Shown one piece after another: positions 54,046 to 61,839 of a DNA stretch of 64,000 nucleotides. Origin of the DNA: Magnetococcales bacterium (GTDB lineage: Bacteria > Pseudomonadota > Magnetococcia > Magnetococcales > JADFYX01); contig PEAM01000002.1 of NCBI GenBank assembly GCA_002753565.1, forward strand, positions 1-64,000, given 5' to 3'. The position numbers and the translations under genes were made by a program. The notes under the pieces are model-generated. The model ran no database searches and had not been told where the DNA came from. It saw only the letters and a program-made list of their open reading frames with translations. How positions within the stretch are numbered: position 1 is the first letter of the stretch; every line of letters starts with the position of its first letter.

Positions 54046-55887
54046 ATGTCCATTCATTCCTTTGATGTCATTGTCGTCGGCGCTGGTCATGCCGGTTTTG
54101 AAGCGGCCCATGCGGCGGCAAACATAGGGGTTAAAACCCTGCTGTTAACCCAAAATCTCGATACCATCGGTCAAATGTCCTGTAACCCGGCTATTGGGGG
54201 GCTGGGTAAAGGTCACCTGGTTCGGGAGATAGATGCCTTGGGTGGTGGGATGGGCCTGCTGGCTGATCAGACCGGCATTCAATTCAGACTACTCAACAGA
54301 AGAAAAGGTCCCGCTGTTCGCGGGCCTCGGGCGCAGATTGATAAGGCAGAATATCGAGTAAAAAGTCGCCATACCCTGGATCAAACCGCCAACCTGACCT
54401 TGCGACAGGGGGAGGCTACCCAGCTTATTATTCAAAATAATCGAATCACCGGCATCATGACCGACTGGGGCGTGGCGATTACCGCCTCTGCGGTCATCCT
54501 TACGACTGGTACTTTTCTGCGTGGTTTAGCCCACATTGGCGATCGCTCCTTTCCCTCCGGTCGACTGGGAGATGCCCCGAGTACCCCCCTGAGCCTCGCC
54601 TTAAAAGATCTGGGGCTTAGCCTGTTGCGCCTTAAAACCGGCACCCCGCCCCGGTTGGATGGAAACAGCATTGACTGGTCAAAAACCAACCAACAACTGG
54701 GAGATAGTGACCCCCTCCCCTTCTCTTTTTTGACCCAAAAACTGCCAGAAAATCAGCTCCCCTGCTACATTACCCATACCAACGAAATAACCCACCAATT
54801 GATTCGTGACAATCTGGATCGGGCACCGCTTTTTTCTGGGCAGATCAAAGGGGTTGGCCCCCGTTATTGCCCCTCTATTGAGGATAAGGTGGTGCGGTTT
54901 TCTCAACGGGATTCTCATCAGATATTTTTGGAGCCAGAGGGCAGAAATACCAGCGAAATCTACCCCAACGGCATTTCTACCAGCCTGCCTATTGATGTAC
55001 AACTGGATGTGGTCCACTCCATTACCGGTCTGGAAAAGGCTCAGATCATCCGACCCGGCTATGCCATCGAGTATGATATGGTCGACCCGAGACAACTGGA
55101 TTTCAGGCTGGGTGTTAAACAGACCGATGGCCTCTTTTTAGCCGGGCAGATTAATGGCACCACCGGCTATGAGGAGGCCGCTGCCCAAGGGTTGGTGGCT
55201 GGGATCAATGCCGCACGGTGGGTGACCCAGCAAGAGCCGATCTTATTTGATCGGAGCCAAAGTTACATTGGCGTCATGGTCGATGACCTCATCACCAAAG
55301 GGGTGGATGAGCCGTATCGCATGTTTACCTCTCGGGCCGAGTTTAGAATTCTACTCAGAACCGATAATGCCGACACTCGTCTTACCCCATTGGGTAGAGA
55401 GGTGGGTCTGGTTTCCGAGCAGAGATGGGAAAAATTTTTGGAGAAAAGCGCCAGGATTGATAAGGCAAAAGATATTTTAAGCGCCACACGCATCAATCCA
55501 AATTCTATTAAAGAGGGCAGCAGCGGCGGAAAGCGATCGGCATTAGAGCTATTAAGCCGTCATGATCTGCCGATGGAATCCCTCTTGGAGGCGGCTGGTT
55601 TAAGCCAACTTGATGCTGAGGTAACAACAGCTATTGAGGTGGAAGCGCACTATTCTGGTTATATTAAGAAGCAGGAAGAGGAGGTGGCTCGGTTTAGAAA
55701 CGCCGAAACAATCGCGGTGCCTCCTCACTTGGATTGGGATAAGGTGCCGGGACTCTCTACTGAAATTCGACATAAGCTACGCAAGATTGCCCCGACAACC
55801 CTGGGGCAAGCCTATCGAGTACCGGGCGTCACACCAACCGCCATTTCGGTATTAATTGTTTATCTTAAAACGTTAGGTAAAGGGTGA
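54046..55887 (+). CDS. mnmG: tRNA uridine-5-carboxymethylaminomethyl modification enzyme MnmG
   Basis: MnmG (GidA), with MnmE, modifies the wobble uridine of several tRNAs using FAD, methylene-THF and glycine. The 613-residue protein opens with the FAD motif VVGAGHAGFEAAHAAANIG and shows MSCNPAIGGLGKGHLVREID, FLRGLAHIGDRSFPSGR, GYAIEYD and AGQINGTTGYEEAAAQG; the C-terminal helical domain (GYIKKQEEEVARFR) binds MnmE. mnmE is not in the window. It heads the block mnmG-rsmG-parA-parB, an order found close to replication origins in many bacteria. Confidence 0.97.
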   Translation: MSIHSFDVIVVGAGHAGFEAAHAAANIGVKTLLLTQNLDTIGQMSCNPAIGGLGKGHLVREIDALGGGMGLLADQTGIQFRLLNRRKGPAVRGPRAQIDKAEYRVKSRHTLDQTANLTLRQGEATQLIIQNNRITGIMTDWGVAITASAVILTTGTFLRGLAHIGDRSFPSGRLGDAPSTPLSLALKDLGLSLLRLKTGTPPRLDGNSIDWSKTNQQLGDSDPLPFSFLTQKLPENQLPCYITHTNEITHQLIRDNLDRAPLFSGQIKGVGPRYCPSIEDKVVRFSQRDSHQIFLEPEGRNTSEIYPNGISTSLPIDVQLDVVHSITGLEKAQIIRPGYAIEYDMVDPRQLDFRLGVKQTDGLFLAGQINGTTGYEEAAAQGLVAGINAARWVTQQEPILFDRSQSYIGVMVDDLITKGVDEPYRMFTSRAEFRILLRTDNADTRLTPLGREVGLVSEQRWEKFLEKSARIDKAKDILSATRINPNSIKEGSSGGKRSALELLSRHDLPMESLLEAAGLSQLDAEVTTAIEVEAHYSGYIKKQEEEVARFRNAETIAVPPHLDWDKVPGLSTEIRHKLRKIAPTTLGQAYRVPGVTPTAISVLIVYLKTLGKG

Positions 55888-55894
55888 AAAAAAG

Positions 55895-56602
55895 ATGCCA
55901 AGCAATCAAGAGTGGAGAGGCTGTTTTGCCCAACTGGAAAAAATCATCGATCAACCCATTAATGCGGCACAACAGCTTCAGCTTCAGAGCTATGTTGGGC
56001 TTTTGCTTAAATGGAATAAAACCTACAATCTGATAGGACCCTCCACGGTATCTTCTATTCTGGATCGTCATATTGAGGATTCAGCTCCCCTCCTCCCCCT
56101 TCTCTCTCATGCCCTCCCCTCCTCCCCCCATGCTCTCCTTAACATCGCCGACATTGGTTCTGGGGCCGGTTTTCCTGGTTTGGTGCTTGCTCTATTATCT
56201 CCACCTGGTATGCGGTTTGACTTGATAGAGTCTGCTGGTAAAAAGGCTCGATTTCTTCAGTATGTGGTCAACAATCTCTCTTTGGCAGATAACTGCTCCG
56301 TTTTTAATCAGCGTGCCGAACAGCATCAAATGCACCATAAAGACGAATACCACTTTGTCGTTTCCCGTGCAGTTGGTACATTGTCTCTATTGGCTCAACT
56401 CGCGCAACCGTTGCTGATACCAGGAGGGTCTGTTTTAGCTTTGAAAGGGGAGAGGTCGGAGGAGGAGATAGAGGCTTTTCTATCTACACCTTTTAGTGGC
56501 TCTTTCGAAACACCTAAACTTCTTCCCGTTGAGAGCATACCGGGAGCTACTATTATCCGACTTCGCAAGGTTTCACGTGGAACACTCTCTGAGCAGACAT
56601 AA
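55895..56602 (+). CDS. rsmG: 16S rRNA (guanine-527-N7)-methyltransferase RsmG
   Basis: RsmG (GidB) methylates G527 of 16S rRNA; its loss gives low-level streptomycin resistance. The 235-residue protein has LLKWNKTYNLIGPS, the RHIEDSAPLL motif, SAM-binding NIADIGSGAGFPGLVLAL, and the LIESAGKKARFLQYV block, then VVSRAVGTL. The last codons contain a parS site (56569-56584), so the DNA there serves two purposes. It lies 7 bp after mnmG. Confidence 0.96.
   Translation: MPSNQEWRGCFAQLEKIIDQPINAAQQLQLQSYVGLLLKWNKTYNLIGPSTVSSILDRHIEDSAPLLPLLSHALPSSPHALLNIADIGSGAGFPGLVLALLSPPGMRFDLIESAGKKARFLQYVVNNLSLADNCSVFNQRAEQHQMHHKDEYHFVVSRAVGTLSLLAQLAQPLLIPGGSVLALKGERSEEEIEAFLSTPFSGSFETPKLLPVESIPGATIIRLRKVSRGTLSEQT
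56569..56584 (+). promoter_or_regulatory. parS centromere site 1 (inside rsmG)
   Basis: GGTTTCACGTGGAACA; its complement TGTTCCACGTGAAACC differs from the ParB-binding consensus TGTTNCACGTGAAACA in only one base, at the end. It lies within the last codons of rsmG, about 70 bp before parA. Confidence 0.88.
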
Positions 56603-56612
56603 AACGGCCTGG

Positions 56613-56628
56613 GGTTTCACGTGGAACC
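56613..56628 (+). promoter_or_regulatory. parS centromere site 2 (rsmG-parA gap)
   Basis: GGTTTCACGTGGAACC is a second ParB site, centred 44 bp from the first (about four helical turns), just upstream of the parA ribosome site. Bound ParB here might also control parAB transcription. Confidence 0.85.
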
Positions 56629-56654
56629 TATTCTATTAATAACAGGAGAACCAA

Positions 56655-57437
56655 ATGGGCCGAATCATTGCGGTCGTCAATCAAAAAGGTGGGGTAGGAA
56701 AAACAACCACCGCCGTCAATCTGGCTGCATCTCTGGCTGCGATGGAAAAGCGGGTGTTGTTGGTTGATTTTGATCCACAGGGCAATGCCTCAACAGGGTT
56801 TGGTATCGATAAAAAAAAGGTGGAGGCAACTATTTATGATTTTCTGGCAGGAAAAGCCACGTTAAACGAGTGCCTGCATACGGTCTCCTCTCCTTGGTTG
56901 AGCGTGATTTCCGCCAGCTCCGATCTGGCTGGTGCAGAAGTGGAGTTGGTGGACGAGGAAAATAGGGAGTTTTTTTTAAAAAATGCCCTGCAAACAGCCG
57001 CTGACGATTTTGATCTGATCATCCTGGACTGCCCCCCCTCTCTGGGGCTTCTGACCCTAAATTGTCTGGTGGCCTGCCAAGGTGTGTTGGTCCCCTTACA
57101 GTGTGAATTCTTGGCTGTGGAAGGGTTAAGCCAACTTCTGAATACGGTGGAGTTAGTCAGAAAAAAACTTAACCCTGATTTGGAGGTCGAAGGGGTGGTT
57201 CTTACGATGTACACCCAAGGAGAGGGGCTGAACGATCAGGTGGTAGCCGAGGTGCGGCAACACATGGGTGAGTCGGTTTTTACCACCATGATTCCCCGAC
57301 ATTTTGAGGTAAGTGAGTCGCCAAGCTTTGGTAAACCTGTGGTCTGGTACGACCCATGGTCATCGGCCTCCTGGGGATATTTCAACCTGGCCCAGGAGTT
57401 GATCAATCGAATGAAAACGAGAGAGGAGGGGGTGTAA
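56655..57437 (+). CDS. parA: Chromosome-partitioning ATPase ParA
   Basis: ParA (Soj) is a Walker-type ATPase that moves the ParB-parS complex. The 260-residue protein starts directly with the deviant Walker A NQKGGVGKTTTAVNLA (the chromosomal type lacking an N-terminal HTH), continues with VDFDPQGNASTGFG, LDCPPSLGLLTLN and ends QELINRMKTR. A good AGGAGA element precedes the ATG. The stop overlaps the start of parB (TAATG). Two parS sites lie just upstream. Confidence 0.97.
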   Translation: MGRIIAVVNQKGGVGKTTTAVNLAASLAAMEKRVLLVDFDPQGNASTGFGIDKKKVEATIYDFLAGKATLNECLHTVSSPWLSVISASSDLAGAEVELVDEENREFFLKNALQTAADDFDLIILDCPPSLGLLTLNCLVACQGVLVPLQCEFLAVEGLSQLLNTVELVRKKLNPDLEVEGVVLTMYTQGEGLNDQVVAEVRQHMGESVFTTMIPRHFEVSESPSFGKPVVWYDPWSSASWGYFNLAQELINRMKTREEGV

Positions 57438-58354
57438 TGGCGTCTACATTGGGGCGAGGATTAGGCTCTCTGTTGGGTGAAGAGGCCATTTTGGAGGTCG
57501 AAAAAGAGAAAGTTCGAGAGGTCCCTCTGGATGAGATAAGGCCCAATATCAACCAGCCAAGGGGGATAATGGATGAGCAGTCCTTGAACGAGCTAGCCGA
57601 TTCCATCCGCGCTCAAGGGGTATTGCAACCCATATTGGTTAGAGCGTGCAGCCAAAAAAAAGGTTCAGTACGCTACGAATTGGTCGCAGGTGAGCGGCGT
57701 TGGCGGGCATCTAAACTGGCGGGCTTAAGTAAAATTCCGGTATTGGTACGGGACTGGAGTGATGACCGATCATTGGAAGTGGCTATATTAGAGAATGTTC
57801 AGCGGGAGGCGTTGAATCCTGTCGAGACAGCAAAAGGGTATGCCAATCTTATTTCTCTGTTTGGTTATAGCCATAAGAAAGTCGGGCGTCGGGTGGGCAA
57901 AAGCCGGGTTGCGGTTAGCAATGCTCTGCGTCTGCTCAAGCTTCCTCAAGAGGTGTTGGAGAAACTCTCGGTTGGGGCTTTGAGTATGGGCCATGCGCGG
58001 GCACTTTTGGGTGCCGATTTAATGGCTGAACCGTTAGTTTTACTGGCTAAACAGGTGGTGGAGGAGGGGTTGTCAGTACGCGAAACGGAGGCTTTGGTTC
58101 GAAATCTGGCCAGCCAGATGGTTGCGGAGGGGGGGGAGAATCTCCTAGAGGATAGCGTCGATAGTACAGAAGAAAAATCGGTAGGGAAGGGGGGGCGCCG
58201 CCGTGATCCGATGATTATTGAGATGGAAAACCGGTTGAAAACAGCGTTGAAAGCCCCCGTGACCATTACCTATGTTAAAGGGCGTGGAAAGATCATTTTG
58301 GCATTTGACAATCCGGAAATGTTGGAATCGTTGACAGAGATGCTGCTGGATTAA
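57437..58354 (+). CDS. parB: Chromosome-partitioning protein ParB
   Basis: ParB (Spo0J) binds parS, spreads with CTP and recruits ParA and SMC. The 305-residue protein starts MASTLGRGLGSLLGEE, typical of chromosomal ParB, and shows EIRPNINQPR, LADSIRAQGVLQPILVR, the CTP-binding GERRWRASKLAGL, ILENVQREALNPVETAKGY, and the HTH KVGRRVGKSRVAVSNALRLLKLP; the end is the dimerisation domain. It overlaps the ATG with parA (TAATG) and its 3' end overlaps miaA by 4 bp. Confidence 0.97.
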   Translation: MASTLGRGLGSLLGEEAILEVEKEKVREVPLDEIRPNINQPRGIMDEQSLNELADSIRAQGVLQPILVRACSQKKGSVRYELVAGERRWRASKLAGLSKIPVLVRDWSDDRSLEVAILENVQREALNPVETAKGYANLISLFGYSHKKVGRRVGKSRVAVSNALRLLKLPQEVLEKLSVGALSMGHARALLGADLMAEPLVLLAKQVVEEGLSVRETEALVRNLASQMVAEGGENLLEDSVDSTEEKSVGKGGRRRDPMIIEMENRLKTALKAPVTITYVKGRGKIILAFDNPEMLESLTEMLLD

Positions 58355-59289
58355 AGGGTGGGATTCTGGGATTGCTGGGCTAAAAACTGTTCGACCAGCA
58401 TGTGGGCGTGTGCGGTTTGATCCCATGGAATCCAGTTTAAGTTCTCCTCCCGCCTCAGCCAGGTCATCTGTCTTTTGGCGTATCGCCGGCTTTCTCGTTT
58501 ACCCCATTCAATGGCCTCTTCCCGTGAAACAGTGCCATCCAGATAGGCAAAAAGCTGGCGATAACCGACGGCTTTCATGGCTGGATGGTCGCGATCAAAC
58601 TGCTGCAAAATGGTCTCTGCCTCTTCAAGAAACCCCTCATCAATCATCTGGTCGAAGCGAGCATTGATGCGTTCATTGAGGAGATCCCTGGGCCAATCCA
58701 ACGCCATTTTCAACAGAGTAAAAGGGGGAGGAGGGGGCTGCTCCTGATGCCATTGGGATAAGGTTTTTCCCGTTGTCAGAAAAACCGTCAATCCATGGCA
58801 AATACGCTGACTATCTTTGGGTGGCAATCTGGCGGCCAGGGTGGGATCGACCTGCTTTAACCGTTCATGGATAATGGGCCAACCAAGGCGTTCACCCTCT
58901 AGACGAATCTGCTCCCGGATTTCCCCATCCAATGGCGGCATACAGGCCAGCCCCTTCTCTACGGCTCTAAAGTAAAGCCCGCTACCGCCAACCAAGAGAG
59001 GAACCACCTGACGATCATTCAATCTCTCCACCAGATCCCAGGCCATCTGGCGGAAACGATCGGCAGAGAAAACCTCTTTGGCAGAGACCAGATCCAGTAG
59101 ATGATGCACCACACGAGCTTGCTCAGCAGGGCTGGGCTTGGCGGCGCCGATGGTAAACTCTTTATAGACCTGTACCGAATCGGTATTGATAATTTCCAGG
59201 TTGAATCGCTGGGCAATATCAAGAGAGAGTCCGGTTTTTCCGGAGGCTGTCGGACCCATCAAAAAAAGCAGTGGTTTTTTCTGTATCAT
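58351..59289 (-). CDS. miaA: tRNA dimethylallyltransferase MiaA
   Basis: MiaA adds a dimethylallyl group to A37 of tRNAs that read codons beginning with U. The product (312 residues from the third in-frame ATG) has the P-loop MGPTASGKTGLSLDIA, NTDSVQVYKEFTIGAAKPS, HHLLDLVSAKEVFSADRF, VGGSGLYFRA and the C-terminal RYAKRQMTWLRR. Earlier ATGs at 59307 and 59301 add only 4-6 residues; this one fits the family start best. It converges with parB. Confidence 0.95.
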   Translation of the reverse strand: MIQKKPLLFLMGPTASGKTGLSLDIAQRFNLEIINTDSVQVYKEFTIGAAKPSPAEQARVVHHLLDLVSAKEVFSADRFRQMAWDLVERLNDRQVVPLLVGGSGLYFRAVEKGLACMPPLDGEIREQIRLEGERLGWPIIHERLKQVDPTLAARLPPKDSQRICHGLTVFLTTGKTLSQWHQEQPPPPPFTLLKMALDWPRDLLNERINARFDQMIDEGFLEEAETILQQFDRDHPAMKAVGYRQLFAYLDGTVSREEAIEWGKRESRRYAKRQMTWLRREENLNWIPWDQTAHAHMLVEQFLAQQSQNPTL

Positions 59290-59429
59290 AGCGAGCAACA
59301 TACCCAATGAGGAAAAGGTTTCTCAAGGGTAGAGGAAAAAACGTGGACAAAAACACCTGCCTGATAAAGAATCAATGTCAGTAATGAGATGGATATTGCT
59401 GGACCCTCTAATTGTGTTGGAAAGAACAG

Positions 59430-60173
59430 ATGATACTTAAAGATCGCATTGCTCTGGTCACCGGAGCCGGAGCTGGAATTGGGCAGGCTGTTGCCCTGAC
59501 GTATGCCCAACAGGGGGCAACCGTCATTTTGCTGGGGCGCAAAAGTAAACATAAAAAGCTGGAGAAAACCTACGATTTGATCCAGGAGGTTGGCGGTACG
59601 GCTACCATTGTGCCGTTAGATCTGGAAAATGAGCTGGGTATCGTCCCGGATCTGGTCAAAGGTCTTTATGAGCGCTATGGCCGGTTGGATATTTTGGTAA
59701 ACAATGCGGGAGATCTTGGCTCACTCACGCCGTTGGCGCTGTACGATAATCTACAGTGGGAGAAGGTTATGCGGGTTAATTTGACCGCCCCCTTTTTCTT
59801 GATACGGGAGTTATTACCTCTACTTAAATTAAGTGATGATGCCTCGGTAATCAACGTAGTCTCCAGTGTTGCCTTTAAAGGTCGCCATTTTTGGGGAGCC
59901 TATGCGGCGGCCAAGGCTGGATTGGTCAACTTAACCGAGACCTGGTCTGCGGAACTGGAGAAGAGTCCGGTTAGAATGAATACGGTCAACCCCGGTGGAA
60001 CAGCAACCGCCATGCGGGCCAGTGCTTTTCCGGGGGAAGATCCCCAATCCATTCCCCAGCCCCATGAGATAACCCCACTTTTTCTCTATCTTGCTTCGGC
60101 CTATGCGAAAGAGGTTCGGGGTCAGCATCTGGCTGCGCGGGATTGGTTGGGTTGGATGCCGGGTGTGAATTAG
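59430..60173 (+). CDS. Short-chain dehydrogenase/reductase
   Basis: The 247-residue protein is a classical SDR with VTGAGAGIGQAVALTYAQQG, NNAGDLGSLTPLALYDN, catalytic Ser in VVSSVAFKG and YAAAKAGLVNLTE. It resembles the YciK-like family of proteobacterial oxidoreductases (substrate unknown). The end of the protein (ARDWLGWMPGVN) is unusual, with no typical NAD SDR C-terminus. A TTG six codons upstream was rejected in favour of this ATG. Divergent from miaA, it precedes the small lipoprotein gene by 71 bp. Confidence 0.9.
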   Translation: MILKDRIALVTGAGAGIGQAVALTYAQQGATVILLGRKSKHKKLEKTYDLIQEVGGTATIVPLDLENELGIVPDLVKGLYERYGRLDILVNNAGDLGSLTPLALYDNLQWEKVMRVNLTAPFFLIRELLPLLKLSDDASVINVVSSVAFKGRHFWGAYAAAKAGLVNLTETWSAELEKSPVRMNTVNPGGTATAMRASAFPGEDPQSIPQPHEITPLFLYLASAYAKEVRGQHLAARDWLGWMPGVN

Positions 60174-60244
60174 GGGGGAGATGGCTCTAACCTGCACCTT
60201 ATCAAACCATGTGCAACTAACTTTTTTTTACAAAGGGAAGATTC

Positions 60245-60388
60245 ATGAAATCGAAGCCGACTCATTTTCTCCGTCTTTTTCTTTTGATTGGCCTGATTTT
60301 TATTCAGGGCTGCTCCTATCTCCAGTGTGGAGGAAGAGGCAACCGCGATGGAAGTATTGGTGGTTGCAGTAAATCGGTCAATTTTTAA
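60245..60388 (+). CDS. Small lipoprotein of 47 residues
   Basis: This short gene has a strong AAGGGAAGA ribosome site and encodes a lysine-containing N-terminus, a hydrophobic helix (FLRLFLLIGLIFI) and a lipobox ending IQGC (Cys23), so lipid attachment leaves a mature peptide of only 25 residues rich in glycine, serine and cysteine. The small size resembles entericidin-type or other small membrane lipoproteins, though no sequence match is obvious. It lies 71 bp after the SDR gene and just before repeat copy E. Confidence 0.65.
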   Translation: MKSKPTHFLRLFLLIGLIFIQGCSYLQCGGRGNRDGSIGGCSKSVNF

Positions 60389-60419
60389 CCAGATGGCAAA
60401 ACGATTGGGGGGTATAGAG

Positions 60420-60919
60420 AGTCCTAATCAACTTCGTACAGAACAGTGGCGGATGGGTCTGGGAAGGCATGCATGCCTTCCCAGCGGGTTTGGGCAGCGC
60501 CCAAGGTTCCAAGCCGTTGACTTTGCTTTTATTTTTTATCTTTAAAAGCGTGGGGGTTTGGGGGCCTGCAAGGCCTCCCAAGGTGTTGCCTTTGCCTTTG
60601 CCTTTGCCTTTGCCTTTGCCGTTGCCGTTGCCGTTGCCGTTGCCTTTGCCTTTGCCTTTGCCTTTGCCTTTGCCTTTGCCTTTGCCTTTGCCTTTGCCTT
60701 TGCCTTTGCCTTTGCCGTTGCCTTTGCCGTTGCCTTTGCCTTTGCCGTTGCCGTTGCCGTTGCCGTTGCCTTTGCCTTTGCCTTTGCCTTTGCCTTTGCC
60801 TTTGCCTTTGCCTTTGCCTTTGCCGTTGCCGTTGCCTTTGCCTTTGCCTTTGCCTTTGCCTTTATCATTAAAAGCGTGGGGGCCTGCAAGGCCTCCCAAG
60901 GCGTTTAACGTTGCCTTTA
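60420..60919 (+). repeat. Dispersed intergenic repeat, copy E (with hexamer expansion)
   Basis: The outer end is degraded (GTCCTAATCAACTTCG for GATTCCAAACC), but GGCGGATGGGTCTGGGAAGGCATGC..CCTTCCCAGCGGGTTTGGGCAGCGCCCAAGG and the CCGTTGACTTTGCTTT tail are intact, followed by module 2 (AAAAGCGTGGGGGTTTGGGGGCCTGCAAGGCCTCCC). The hexamer array 60586-60861 comes next. After it module 2 is repeated in short form (TTAAAAGCGTGGGGGCCTGCAAGGCCTCCC), then GTTGCCTTTAACCTGG. This fills the 565-bp gap between the small lipoprotein and the YkgJ-type gene. Confidence 0.88.
60586..60861 (+). repeat. Hexanucleotide array, 46 units of TTGCCT/TTGCCG
   Basis: Forty-six consecutive 6-bp units run without a break in phase: 34 are TTGCCT and 12 are TTGCCG, the latter clustered (units 6-9, 22, 24, 27-30, 40-41). 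As 6 is a multiple of 3 and no unit junction makes a stop, all six reading frames stay open, producing spurious LPLP-, KGKG- and VAFA-type frames. The units look like amplification of the TTGCCTTTGCC tail at the end of other copies. I see no ribosome site or family to support translation. Confidence 0.95.
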
Positions 60920-60953
60920 ACCTGGAAACAATTAATAAGAGGATAACGGTACT

Positions 60954-61655
60954 CTACATCGATTCAATCAGCTTTTTGGGTTTATCCAGACTTCTCCAGT
61001 GGGCCATCAGATAAGGTGCGTAGCGTTTGAAAAGATCGGGATATTCCTGTTCTATCTTTTTTTTATCGACAATTTGATAGGATATTTTGCTCTTTTTTCC
61101 AGAACTGTCTTTATGTTTGAATTTTTTCTTTTTAAAGAGTCCAAACCGCCCCAACTGCCGACAAAACTGTTGGGTCTCTTCGACAAAATCCACCTGTTTG
61201 GGTTCACTCAACCCCTGTAAAAAGGGTTGAGAAAGAGTACCATCATCCTCAATCAAACGGGTTCCCGGTACATTGTTAACCAGCGCCGGACAGCGTTCAT
61301 CTATCTCCAGGTTGAAAGGGTATCCAGGGAACGGTCCTATTTCAGCAACGGGCTTGGCCTTGAACCGGAAAGGAAAGTGGATGCAAGCCACCGGTCGGTA
61401 GGTGTGGTAGATAGAGCAACGTTTTTTCTCAAGGTCCAGATAAGGGCAGGGGAGGCCAGGTTTTAGGGCGTAGATCATGCCGGGCCAATACTCTCCATAA
61501 ATTTTGTGAAAGACGATGGGAAAACAGTCAGCTGTCTCGACAAAATCGGACAGAGGAACAAACCCCGCTGTAAAAAGAGAGCCATCACAGCACTGATTAC
61601 AGGTTCCACACTGGGTAAAAACCAAGCTTTGATGCTTTTCCGGGTTCAGGTCCAT
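60954..61655 (-). CDS. YkgJ-type cysteine-cluster protein
   Basis: The product (233 residues from this ATG, supported by AGGTGG six bases upstream; a GTG three codons earlier is an alternative) begins with the cysteine cluster CGTCNQCC, then CPYLDLEKKRCSIYHTYRPVACIHFPF, matching the YkgJ zinc/iron-cluster family. The C-terminal half is lysine-rich (GLFKKKKFKHKD) and contains QYPDL-like segments that do not match the family. Function is unknown. It converges with the small lipoprotein gene and is divergent from trmFO. Confidence 0.8.
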   Translation of the reverse strand: MDLNPEKHQSLVFTQCGTCNQCCDGSLFTAGFVPLSDFVETADCFPIVFHKIYGEYWPGMIYALKPGLPCPYLDLEKKRCSIYHTYRPVACIHFPFRFKAKPVAEIGPFPGYPFNLEIDERCPALVNNVPGTRLIEDDGTLSQPFLQGLSEPKQVDFVEETQQFCRQLGRFGLFKKKKFKHKDSSGKKSKISYQIVDKKKIEQEYPDLFKRYAPYLMAHWRSLDKPKKLIESM

Positions 61656-61839
61656 AACGTCCACCTAGTCAGGAGAATAATTGCCACAAGGCATCCAAAG
61701 AGCCATTGCTTGTCTGTTAAGGTCAAGAAAAGTGGCATAACCTCGAAGAAAAGAGAACCAACAGCGCCGAACAATGGTATATACTGACAAATTGAGCGTG
61801 AAGATCAACCCGAAAATGGAGCGCAGATTGAATTAACCC

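Noticed and set aside
60378-61014. Long frames on both strands encoding LPLP, KGKG or VAFA repeats
   Set aside because: They are a by-product of the 46-unit hexamer array, which is open in all frames; no ribosome site, no family, and the array lies inside a non-coding repeat.
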